Translations under genes and position numbers: made by a program
Source of the DNA: Paenibacillus marchantiae
GTDB taxonomy: Bacteria > Bacillota > Bacilli > Paenibacillales > Paenibacillaceae
Length of the DNA: 64,000 nt
Assembly (NCBI RefSeq): GCF_028771845.1
Contig: NZ_CP118270.1
Coordinates: forward strand, 372,001 to 436,000
Reading direction: 5' to 3'
Shown: one piece after another, positions 57,745-64,000 of the stretch
How the letters are laid out: each line of letters opens with the position of its first letter
Numbering within the stretch: position 1 is the stretch's first letter
Notes under the pieces: generated by a model
Database searches by the model: none
What the model saw: the letters and a program-made list of their open reading frames with translations, nothing else
Told to the model about the DNA's origin: nothing

Positions 57745-58071
57745 CACGCCACGGCACACTTCTTTGAACTTCTGAAGCCTCTTCGATGGAGTTTAAGTGC
57801 AAAAAATCATAGTCGTTAGCGGAAGCCCTGGATTCTATCGTTTCATTTTCCAGTTAGATAAGGCATGTTCACGAATTTTGGTGGTAAATTTGGATGAAAA
57901 TCTCAATATAGAGAAAAAGAATACATCTTTAACGACTTCTCCGCAAGCAATGAAAATTTTGCATTCAATTTTCACGGATTTGTCTATTCCTACTATCTAT
58001 TAGACGCAGTTGCATGGGAAATAGTTTCACAATCTTGGTTCAGCGACTTTTTTCCAGGCAATCCACGCACA

Positions 58072-58106
58072 AAAGAGCCCCATCCCATAAAGGATGGAGG
58101 CTCTTG
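58072..58106 (-). terminator. Terminator after hpf
   Basis: The minus strand reads AAGAGCC-TCCATCC loop GGATGGG-GCTCTT followed by TTGTG. It lies 90 bp after the hpf stop. Confidence 0.88.
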
Positions 58107-58195
58107 TTAGTTTAATCCAATACAGAAGACTATAGTCCCTGTGTTCATTCGTTATCATTAAAGAAACATTTTTTATTTCAGTTCAATTCATTGGT

Positions 58196-58759
58196 TTAAC
58201 CTTGTTCAATCAAACCGTATTTACCATCGTTCCGTTTATACACAACGCTGACTTCTTCGTTCTCAATGTTTGAGAATACGAAGAAATTGTGGCCGACCAT
58301 GTTCATTTGGAGGATAGCCTCTTCCACGTCCATCGGTTTCAACATAAACCGTTTCGTCCGTACCACTTCCAGGTCATCATCTTCGGTCTCCGCATCCAGT
58401 TCAGCGGTAGCCACTGTACCTGTCGGATCTTCGACGAAGAGCGTTTTCAGGCTGCCTTCCTGGCGGAACTTACGGTTGATTTTCGTTTTGTGTTTACGGA
58501 TCTGACGTTCCAGCTTGTCCACCACGGAGTCAATGGAAGCGTACATATCGTCACTCTCATCCTCGGCGCGGAGCACAATGCCTTTCAAAGGGATCGTCAC
58601 CTCTACTGTATGCAAGCCTCTCGTCGTGCTCAGGGTAACAGCACCGTCAGAGTTAAGGGGTGCATCGAAATACTTCTCGAGTCTACTCAACTTTTTGTCG
58701 ACATAATCCTTCAAAGCATCGGTAACCTCGATTTGTTGACCTCGAATACTTAAATTCAT
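58196..58759 (-). CDS. hpf: Ribosome hibernation promoting factor, long form
   Basis: It binds 30S subunits and pairs 70S ribosomes into inactive 100S particles in stationary phase. ATG 58759 follows AAGGAGGAG; the product has 187 residues. The N-terminal HPF domain (MNLSIRGQQIEVTDAL; about 1-100) is followed by a linker and the C-terminal dimerisation domain (VVRTKRFMLKPMDVEEAILQ through VVYKRNDGKYGLIEQ), so it is the long form of Gram-positives. In B. subtilis the orthologue (yvyD) also lies beside secA. Confidence 0.96.
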   Translation of the reverse strand: MNLSIRGQQIEVTDALKDYVDKKLSRLEKYFDAPLNSDGAVTLSTTRGLHTVEVTIPLKGIVLRAEDESDDMYASIDSVVDKLERQIRKHKTKINRKFRQEGSLKTLFVEDPTGTVATAELDAETEDDDLEVVRTKRFMLKPMDVEEAILQMNMVGHNFFVFSNIENEEVSVVYKRNDGKYGLIEQG

Positions 58760-58789
58760 AGGGCACTCCTCCTTTTCCTTTGCCACTTC

Positions 58790-58819
58790 ATTATAACACG
58801 AATGTAAGCGCCATGTAAA
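58790..58819 (-). promoter_or_regulatory. hpf promoter; rest of spacer 58760-59176 featureless
   Basis: The minus strand reads TTTACA (58819-58814), 18 bases, TATAAT (58795-58790), with an extended TGT. The -10 is 31 bp before the start codon, which leaves a short leader containing the ribosome site. Between 58820 and 59080 I see only AT-rich DNA, and no sigma-B or sigma-H site is clear. Confidence 0.65.
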
Positions 58820-59080
58820 AACTCCCGGTGACCGAATAATGACATCTGTTCAAGCCACATCAGCCAACATAGGCTTACCGCCATATTTCGCGATATTTCA
58901 CCATTTTGAGGCATAATCGTTAATTAACATGGATGGTCTTATTAGGCGCTTGATGATGTAATTAACCGTTTCCGAGCTCCTTCAATCTATTATGTAAAAT
59001 GAATACGAACTAAGTCTTGAATCTATCAAATTCATATGAATAATGTTCTATGGCTGATTCTCAAATTTCGAATCTATTAA

Positions 59081-59111
59081 AACAAAAAAAGACCCCGGAA
59101 AAACCGGAGTC
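59081..59111 (-). terminator. Terminator after the cold-shock gene
   Basis: On the minus strand AGACTCCGG-TTTTT-CCGGGGTCT is followed by TTTTTTTG. Confidence 0.93.
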
Positions 59112-59176
59112 TGATGCTAGCGATAATTCAATTGGTAACCATCTAACCATATATGTAGGTCGGATTGTCCGGATGA

Positions 59177-59374
59177 TTATAATTTGATTACGTTAGCTGC
59201 TTGCGGTCCACGCGCGCCTTCGACGATGTCGAATTCTACGGATTGACCTTCTTCCAAAGTTTTGAATCCTTCGGATTGAATTGCGGAGAAATGTACGAAT
59301 ACGTCGCCGCCGTCTTCAGTTTCAATGAAACCGTAACCTTTTTCTGCGTTGAACCATTTTACTTTACCTTGCAT
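59177..59374 (-). CDS. Cold-shock protein (CspA/CspB family)
   Basis: This 65-residue single-stranded nucleic-acid-binding OB-fold acts as an RNA chaperone. It starts [18 protein letters not shown], with RNP1 KGYGFIE and RNP2 VFVHFSAI, and ends [11 protein letters not shown] strong promoter lies 67 bp upstream. AAGGGAA lies about 12 bases before the ATG. The leader is about 60 nt, short for a cold-stabilised 5' UTR. Confidence 0.97.
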   Translation of the reverse strand: MQGKVKWFNAEKGYGFIETEDGGDVFVHFSAIQSEGFKTLEEGQSVEFDIVEGARGPQAANVIKL

Positions 59375-59440
59375 GCACTAACATTCCCTTCGTCATCAAA
59401 TGAAGTGAAGCTTCGGCCTTAACCTCAGCCCACAATTCAG

Positions 59441-59470
59441 ATAATACCATCCAAAGTTATCCATTGTCAA
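59441..59470 (-). promoter_or_regulatory. Strong sigma-A promoter of the cold-shock gene
   Basis: The minus strand reads TTGACA (59470-59465), 18 bases, TATTAT (59446-59441), with a TGG extended -10. Confidence 0.8.
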
Positions 59471-59616
59471 TTGGTAACGTAAATGTTTTCTTGGAATTTT
59501 TTGTAGATTAATTGGGGATTTTGAGGAATCACGAATTACTCCAAGTATATAGAAGATTTTAAAGTGATCATACGGCATTTAAGGAAGATACACAACAGAC
59601 TGATGATAAGATTTAC

Positions 59617-60318
59617 TTATTTATCCTGCTCTGTTCTAGATTTGACTGCGGGCAGTAATGAGATGAATCTCGCAAACGTCAACAACGTCATAATCAGCCC
59701 GATAATCGACTGAATCGAAATAAGATACATGCCCAATGAGTCCTTAATGTTGTAATTAGGAGACCCAAACGAAGTCATTGTAACAAAACTGATATACATC
59801 GCTTGGGCTATATTATTCGAAATATCATTCTCTATTTTAAACAACCCCAGAGAGTACATGTACATCATTGCGAACCAAAAGATGATTTCAAAAACATTGT
59901 GGATCAATAAAATTATCATTCTCAGATAACCCTCAACTTCATATTCCTTTTCTGTGTCACTTTCTGAATTCTGTTTTCTTCTCATTTCATGTCGATATTG
60001 GTCGAATAAAAGAACATTTACTTGATAGATCATAATTTCAAAGGTTCTCAATGCACCATATGCGCTAAGTATGTAGACTAACCAAGTTTGCTCACCCCAT
60101 AAATAAACTAAAATAAACGAAATGACTGACAAAACTAGATGTAGAAAAACCCAATATTCAATGAATCGAATGCGATACTCACGTTTTTCAAAATATTTGG
60201 ACTTTTTTGAAATAATGCACGTTACTCCTCTAAACACCGAAATCCAGGTCAACCACTCAAATAATTTGGCGTACCAATAAACAATATTTCTTGTTGATTT
60301 GCTTCCGCTTTCTGTCAT
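59617..60318 (-). CDS. Channel-like membrane protein with a degenerate potassium-channel filter
   Basis: This 233-residue protein, AT-rich compared with its neighbours, has four or so helices: IEYWVFLHLVLSVISFILVY, a helix around VYILSAYGAL, IILLIHNVFEIIFWFAMMYM, and MYLISIQSIIGLIMTLLTFA. Between the last two is AMYISFVTMTSFGSPNYN, which sits where a two-helix potassium channel has a TxTTVGYGD filter, followed by an ARFISLLP end like those channels. The filter is not canonical, so conduction and selectivity are open. AGGAGGGG precedes the ATG. It stands alone between csp and fliT. Confidence 0.6.
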   Translation of the reverse strand: MTESGSKSTRNIVYWYAKLFEWLTWISVFRGVTCIISKKSKYFEKREYRIRFIEYWVFLHLVLSVISFILVYLWGEQTWLVYILSAYGALRTFEIMIYQVNVLLFDQYRHEMRRKQNSESDTEKEYEVEGYLRMIILLIHNVFEIIFWFAMMYMYSLGLFKIENDISNNIAQAMYISFVTMTSFGSPNYNIKDSLGMYLISIQSIIGLIMTLLTFARFISLLPAVKSRTEQDK

Positions 60319-60350
60319 ATTTTCCCCTCCTAAATGCGATATAGTGGTGC

Positions 60351-60386
60351 AAAGAAAAAACAGACCTTTTCCGGTCTGTTTTTTCT
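60351..60386. terminator. Terminator after fliT
   Basis: ACAGACC-TTTTCC-GGTCTGT has long A and T tracts on both sides, ending at the fliT stop. Confidence 0.94.
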
Positions 60387-60388
60387 TT

Positions 60389-60742
60389 TTATTTCCGCTT
60401 GTCCATTAAATAGCTATCAGCCGCATACTTAGCTTCGTATACGCTGCGTTGATTCCGAGCAGCATTGCGCTGAATCAACCATTTTTGGGCCATATTTTTT
60501 AAGGACCACATATGCGTCTGGATCGACTCATCGTAACTAAGGATGCTTCGCAGTTTCTCTTGTTGCTCAGCGTTCATTTTATGGGAGTCCGTCATATCTA
60601 TCAGGTGATCTACAACAACTTGACGTTCCCCTACAAAGGCTTCTGCCTGATCTGAAGATTTGTCACCTAGCCCATTGACGAACAATTCGGTCAAGTTGGA
60701 TAATTCATCCAAAGCATCATCTATATCAACTTGGTAACCCAT
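60389..60742 (-). CDS. fliT: FliT-like flagellar export chaperone
   Basis: This 117-residue, highly helical, acidic/basic protein has no strong motif. It lies 1 bp after fliS and is followed by the operon terminator. In Bacilli the gene after fliS is fliT, whose product chaperones FliD and other late substrates. The call rests on position and helix content; sequence identity to FliT is weak by eye. Confidence 0.6.
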   Translation of the reverse strand: MGYQVDIDDALDELSNLTELFVNGLGDKSSDQAEAFVGERQVVVDHLIDMTDSHKMNAEQQEKLRSILSYDESIQTHMWSLKNMAQKWLIQRNAARNQRSVYEAKYAADSYLMDKRK

Positions 60743-60743
60743 C

Positions 60744-61121
60744 TCAAACGGTCCCAGCCGTTTGCTTGTTAGCTAACACCCACGTCTCTCGCAACTCTTG
60801 CAAGTAGCCAAGAACTTCTTCTCCGTGTGCTTTCTCTTTTTTTATGTTTGTCTGAATCAGCAAATGATTCATGTATTCATACAGAGCAAACAGATTTTTG
60901 GCCACCGGATAGGATTGATTCAAAGTCGACATTAATTCACTGACAATGGTCTGTGCCTTCCCCAAATTTATATTTGCTTTAGAATAATCTTTGGTCTCAA
61001 TGCCATCCAAACCAGCCCTCACGAACCGAATGGCCCCATCATACAGCATGATCACCAATTGACCGGGAGTAGAAGTCTGCACAGAATTTTGTTTATATTT
61101 CTCATAAGGAGATGTAATCAT
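60744..61121 (-). CDS. fliS: Flagellin chaperone FliS
   Basis: It keeps flagellin unpolymerised before export. It is a 125-residue helical-bundle protein with the family start SPYEKYKQNSVQTSTPGQLV, followed by MLYDGAIRFV. ATG 61121 is chosen; TTG 61127, nearer AAGGAGG, is possible. It lies between fliD and fliT. Confidence 0.95.
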   Translation of the reverse strand: MITSPYEKYKQNSVQTSTPGQLVIMLYDGAIRFVRAGLDGIETKDYSKANINLGKAQTIVSELMSTLNQSYPVAKNLFALYEYMNHLLIQTNIKKEKAHGEEVLGYLQELRETWVLANKQTAGTV

Positions 61122-61144
61122 ATCCAATCATTCCTCCTTTTTAT

Positions 61145-62620
61145 TTACTGTAATAAACTTGTCAAACTGGAAGATTGGGACTGCATTTGACTCATTGCTT
61201 TCTCCATCGCTGCGAACTGCTTGTAATAACGCGTTTCCCAGTCAGTCATTTTTTGTTCAAGACTAGAGATTCTTTTGTTATATTGTTTCAATTGCTCGCC
61301 CATAATACTTTCGGTTTTCAATGTCATAGTAGCATCTGTATCCTGCTTTGAAGTACCTACCTTCTTCACCAACATATCTAACACTGAATTGAGCTCCGTT
61401 CTCACTCCGCTGAATATGGTAGGGTTTTTAGAATCCGAAGAAGTACCACGAAAAGCACTTAGAATTCGATCTGGATTGCTTGTCAGTGCACTTTTCAGCT
61501 TATCCTCATCAACCTGCAGCTTACCTTTTTCATAATATTGTCCGGTTGTTATTCCAGCTTCACTCAAAATCCCTAGATTTCCCGAAATGATAGACCTCAT
61601 CGAAGCTACTGCCGTGCTAAGGATCGAATCATTTTTCAACAATCCACTTTTGGCTTTTTCTTCCCAGTTTTTAACATCATCTTCAGTCATTTCTTTCTTT
61701 TGTTCTGCTGTCAATGGAGTATAATCACGATACTTTTGTTCAGAGATTTTCGAGTTCATTAAACCTAAAAGTTCATTGTAAGTATCTACAAAAGATTTGA
61801 TCGTGTCCGTCGCTTTGGTGGGATCGGATTCAGTTGTAATTTTGGAAGGAGATCCTACGTTAGTCTCTAAAAATGTTAGTTTGACTCCATTTACAACCAG
61901 ACTATCTCCATCAGGTTTAAATTCTTTTTTTTCTCCAGAATCAGTGGTAATCGTCACTAATCCTGCTTCAGGTCCATTGTTTACCAAACCTAACAAGCTA
62001 GACAACGTACTCGATTGAACCGACCCATCCTTGTCTGTCAGGGCTATATTTTTCCCGCCCTCTTTGGAAGTGATGGTCAGTTTCCCGCTGATTTCATCGA
62101 AGCTTGCGGTGACTGTCGGGATCTTAGAATTAATGCTTGCAACAACAGTTGACAAAGAATCCTCTTGATTAAGCTCTAGCGATGTATTATTAATATGAAG
62201 TTCATACTTTGACGGAGTAGTCCCCCCTGCAATTTGTCCAAGAGTCGTGGTTAGGGTTGCAGTCACGCCGCCAAATGTAAGTCCGTTTTGACTTTGCATA
62301 TTTGCTTTTTTGGCAAGCTTTTCTACTTCAACATTCATCTTCACAGGACTGGCATCTGCGTTCGCCTCCGCTCTTACCGCTGTCGTATTTCCGCTAACCG
62401 TCGATTTTTGGGTGTTGGTAGCTGCAGACAAGTTCATCTGTTGCAATTTATTCGTCAACTGAACAATCTTGCTATTGATCTCTCTATAGCTGTCTCTTGT
62501 CCAATCTAGAACCTGTTTCTGTTGATTCAACTTATCGAGCGGGGCTCTCTTCACTGTCATAAGTGACTTGACCATGCTATCAATATCCATACCGGAAAAA
62601 CCATTTATTCTTGTTACCAT
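61145..62620 (-). CDS. fliD: Flagellar filament cap protein FliD (HAP2)
   Basis: It caps the filament tip and folds incoming flagellin. This 491-residue protein has the N-terminal FliD signature (INGFSGMDIDSMVKSLM, KRAPLDKLNQQKQVLDW), a variable Thr/Ser-rich middle, and the C-terminal coiled coil (MTDWETRYYKQFAAMEKAMSQ). AGGAGG precedes the ATG. It is coupled to fliS 17 bp downstream. Confidence 0.96.
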   Translation of the reverse strand: MVTRINGFSGMDIDSMVKSLMTVKRAPLDKLNQQKQVLDWTRDSYREINSKIVQLTNKLQQMNLSAATNTQKSTVSGNTTAVRAEANADASPVKMNVEVEKLAKKANMQSQNGLTFGGVTATLTTTLGQIAGGTTPSKYELHINNTSLELNQEDSLSTVVASINSKIPTVTASFDEISGKLTITSKEGGKNIALTDKDGSVQSSTLSSLLGLVNNGPEAGLVTITTDSGEKKEFKPDGDSLVVNGVKLTFLETNVGSPSKITTESDPTKATDTIKSFVDTYNELLGLMNSKISEQKYRDYTPLTAEQKKEMTEDDVKNWEEKAKSGLLKNDSILSTAVASMRSIISGNLGILSEAGITTGQYYEKGKLQVDEDKLKSALTSNPDRILSAFRGTSSDSKNPTIFSGVRTELNSVLDMLVKKVGTSKQDTDATMTLKTESIMGEQLKQYNKRISSLEQKMTDWETRYYKQFAAMEKAMSQMQSQSSSLTSLLQ

Positions 62621-62633
62621 TTATGTCGACCTC

Positions 62634-63020
62634 CTATACCTTTTGATCAATAACAATTCCGGCAATCTCCATCATCTTTGCTACCAGATCCAACGTTTTT
62701 TCAGGCGGAATTTCCCGAATCAGTTCCCCTGTTTCTTTATTGAGCACTTTCACTAAAATTTGATGCGTTTTCTCGTGAACACTCATTTCCAAAGTCGTTG
62801 TAGGTCCTTGAAGGGCCTTGATCGCTTTATCAATAGCTTTAATGAGATGTTCGTCGCCTGGCGGTATATTCATGCCTTGGCGTTCAAGTTTGGATAAATC
62901 CGTTCCGTTCCTAACCGTTTGCAAAAGAATGTCCTGACTGCCACGAGACTCACTTTGTGCGCCACTTGTGACCGCAGAGCTTCCGGTCACATTGGTAGAA
63001 AATGAAAACTGTAGATTCAT
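62634..63020 (-). CDS. flaG: FlaG-family flagellar protein
   Basis: This 128-residue protein has a disordered N-terminal half and the FlaG fold (about 70-128): HEKTHQILVKVLNKETGELI, then REIPPEKTLDLVAKM. FlaG affects filament length or cap assembly. GGGGGATG precedes the ATG. It is the first gene of flaG-fliD-fliS-fliT behind a sigma-D-like promoter. Confidence 0.93.
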   Translation of the reverse strand: MNLQFSFSTNVTGSSAVTSGAQSESRGSQDILLQTVRNGTDLSKLERQGMNIPPGDEHLIKAIDKAIKALQGPTTTLEMSVHEKTHQILVKVLNKETGELIREIPPEKTLDLVAKMMEIAGIVIDQKV

Positions 63021-63052
63021 CGTTCATCCCCCGATGGAATTATTTATTATAT

Positions 63053-63079
63053 TTATCGGTTAGTAAGGTGTAAGTTTGA
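63053..63079 (-). promoter_or_regulatory. Sigma-D-like promoter of flaG-fliD-fliS-fliT
   Basis: The minus strand reads TCAA (63079-63076), exactly 15 bases, ACCGATAA (63060-63053). It is close to the sigma-D consensus TAAA-N15-GCCGATAT. The start of flaG is 33 bp downstream. The same operon is sigma-D controlled in B. subtilis. Confidence 0.7.
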
Positions 63080-63114
63080 AGAGATTTAATACTAGTTATA
63101 AAAAGTTGGTATCC

Positions 63115-63750
63115 TTAAACTTTTTTTGCTACAAACGCATGGTAATGAGTATTACTCCAAGGATTCAATCGGGGCGGATATATATCTACTACCGAAGAAC
63201 TGAAACCTGCTTGTTCAAGTAAGACTTGATCTCTATCAATATGCCTATATAGAACATGGTACCAATCATTAATTTGTTCTGAAAATTTATCAATAATAAC
63301 ATCTTCAAAAATTCCACAAGCATGTTTTACAATTAAAACGCCATCCATCTTTAGCATTGAATTGCAATTATTGTATATTTTTTCAACTTCATCATTATTG
63401 AAATAATTTAACACCCCGAATAGTAAAATAGCATCGTACTTATTATCATCTTGAAAATCTGCCAGATGAGCTACAACTTTTTCAACCTTCGGTGAATTAG
63501 TACAGGACGACAAAAATTCTTTTTGATTATCCACGGCCTTAATATATGAAACTTTCGATTCTAAAATATTTGTTATCCTTCCAGGTCCACAGCCCAAATC
63601 CAAAATTTTCGAGTCAGTATTTACATATTTCTCTATAAGGTTAATATCAAAATTTATAGTATCATCTTTCTTATAGTGTGTCGCTAACTCAGGATCAGAA
63701 ATTTTCGCTCTTCTTTTAAAAAAACTATCTACCTTATTTTTATCTAGCAA
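63115..63750 (-). CDS. Class I SAM-dependent methyltransferase
   Basis: This 211-residue enzyme has motif I ILDLGCGPGRITNIL near residue 48, AVDNQ as motif II, and ILLFGVLNYFN as motif IV. The acceptor is unknown. It is AT-rich, starts at TTG 63750 (AAAGGGGAG upstream), and overlaps the gene before it by 11 bp. Next to flaG, it is likely part of a flagellin or surface-glycan modification cluster that continues past the window. Confidence 0.8.
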   Translation of the reverse strand: MLDKNKVDSFFKRRAKISDPELATHYKKDDTINFDINLIEKYVNTDSKILDLGCGPGRITNILESKVSYIKAVDNQKEFLSSCTNSPKVEKVVAHLADFQDDNKYDAILLFGVLNYFNNDEVEKIYNNCNSMLKMDGVLIVKHACGIFEDVIIDKFSEQINDWYHVLYRHIDRDQVLLEQAGFSSSVVDIYPPRLNPWSNTHYHAFVAKKV

Positions 63751-64000
63751 TTTGCATGCTCCCCTTTAAATTCAGATTAATTTCTTTTTCAATTAAATAA
63801 GTTCGAACCCATTTAAGCGCAGCATCATAATCCTGTGGAGTATCTATTTCCTGGCATCTAATAGAAACAGCCTTCATTGGGTTAAACTTCTCTATAATTT
63901 GATAGACATGCCCTTTACCCGACTCTAATTTCGCAGCATCAATCTGAACTAGCCCTGACCATTCATAGTTTCCTTTAGTCCTTGAAAAACTAGTTATAAA
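63740..64000 (-). CDS. Partial nucleotidyltransferase-like protein (C-terminal part only)
   Basis: I translated the last 86 residues directly (stop at 63742-63740). They contain WSGLVQIDAAKL, GHVYQIIEKFNPMKAVSIRC and QEIDTPQDYDAALKWVR. IDTP plus a downstream Asp is typical of the end of sugar-phosphate nucleotidyl- or cytidylyltransferases. The N-terminal substrate loop lies beyond the window, so the substrate cannot be read. It overlaps the methyltransferase start by 11 bp. Confidence 0.6.
   Translation of the reverse strand, partial: FITSFSRTKGNYEWSGLVQIDAAKLESGKGHVYQIIEKFNPMKAVSIRCQEIDTPQDYDAALKWVRTYLIEKEINLNLKGSMQIAR

Noticed and set aside
57797..58003. 68-codon ORF in the secA-hpf spacer
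   Set aside because: GTG start with a poor ribosome site, no recognisable motif, and no neighbour logic. It remains a remote possibility.

Overview
The window looks like a chromosomal segment of a Paenibacillus-type, motile, spore-forming Bacillota. The evidence is the set of proteins and their order. Bacillus-type flaG-fliD-fliS-fliT, hpf, secA and a frameshift-containing prfB lie in a row. An ftsE-ftsX-M23 peptidase-ctpB-minJ block and a uvrB/uvrA pair follow at a distance. This matches the order I remember for B. subtilis, with an arginine operon, a bactofilin operon and transport genes inserted. Nearly all genes are on the minus strand. I see no rRNA, tRNA, prophage, insertion sequence or CRISPR array.

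Layout. 1-4.6 kb: a partial GDPD-family phosphodiesterase, dTDP-rhamnose genes rfbC-rfbB-rfbD (no rfbA here), and galU/gtaB. 4.7-15 kb: a SWIM-SNF2 helicase, a U32 (RlhA-type) protein, an HtrA-like protease followed by a protein with the same copper-amine-oxidase-like stalk, and a small membrane protein. 15.3-20.8 kb: uvrA and uvrB, separated by a repeat-rich spacer. 21-22.6 kb: motA-motB on the plus strand. 22.8-28.3 kb: a LnrLMN-like ABC exporter divergent from a LnrJK-like two-component system, with a palindrome between them. 28.4-34.4 kb: minJ, ctpB, an M23 peptidase and ftsX-ftsE. 34.6-41 kb: a VanW protein, an MFS exporter, a YhbD-BacE-BacF bactofilin operon and an esterase.

41.1-50.3 kb is one arginine biosynthesis operon, argC-J-B-D-F-G-H, read leftwards from a good sigma-A promoter overlapped by an ARG-box-like palindrome. 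Then come cls, a YitT-family protein, prfB with its +1 frameshift site, secA, hpf, a cold-shock gene, a channel-like membrane protein and the fliT-fliS-fliD-flaG operon, which has a sigma-D-like promoter. The right edge holds two AT-rich genes, a methyltransferase and a partial nucleotidyltransferase, probably the start of a flagellar or surface glycan modification cluster.

Three observations stand out. (1) A family of dispersed intergenic elements between 41 and 55 kb has a hairpin core conserved by compensatory base changes; two copies sit inside the arginine operon. (2) An exact 11-bp tandem duplication in secA moves the intact zinc-binding SEC-C tail out of frame. (3) The uvrA-uvrB spacer holds a 69-bp tandem array and strong hairpins. 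Possible SOS, ARG and two-component operator sites are also recorded. All functions rest on reading the sequence; no database search was run.
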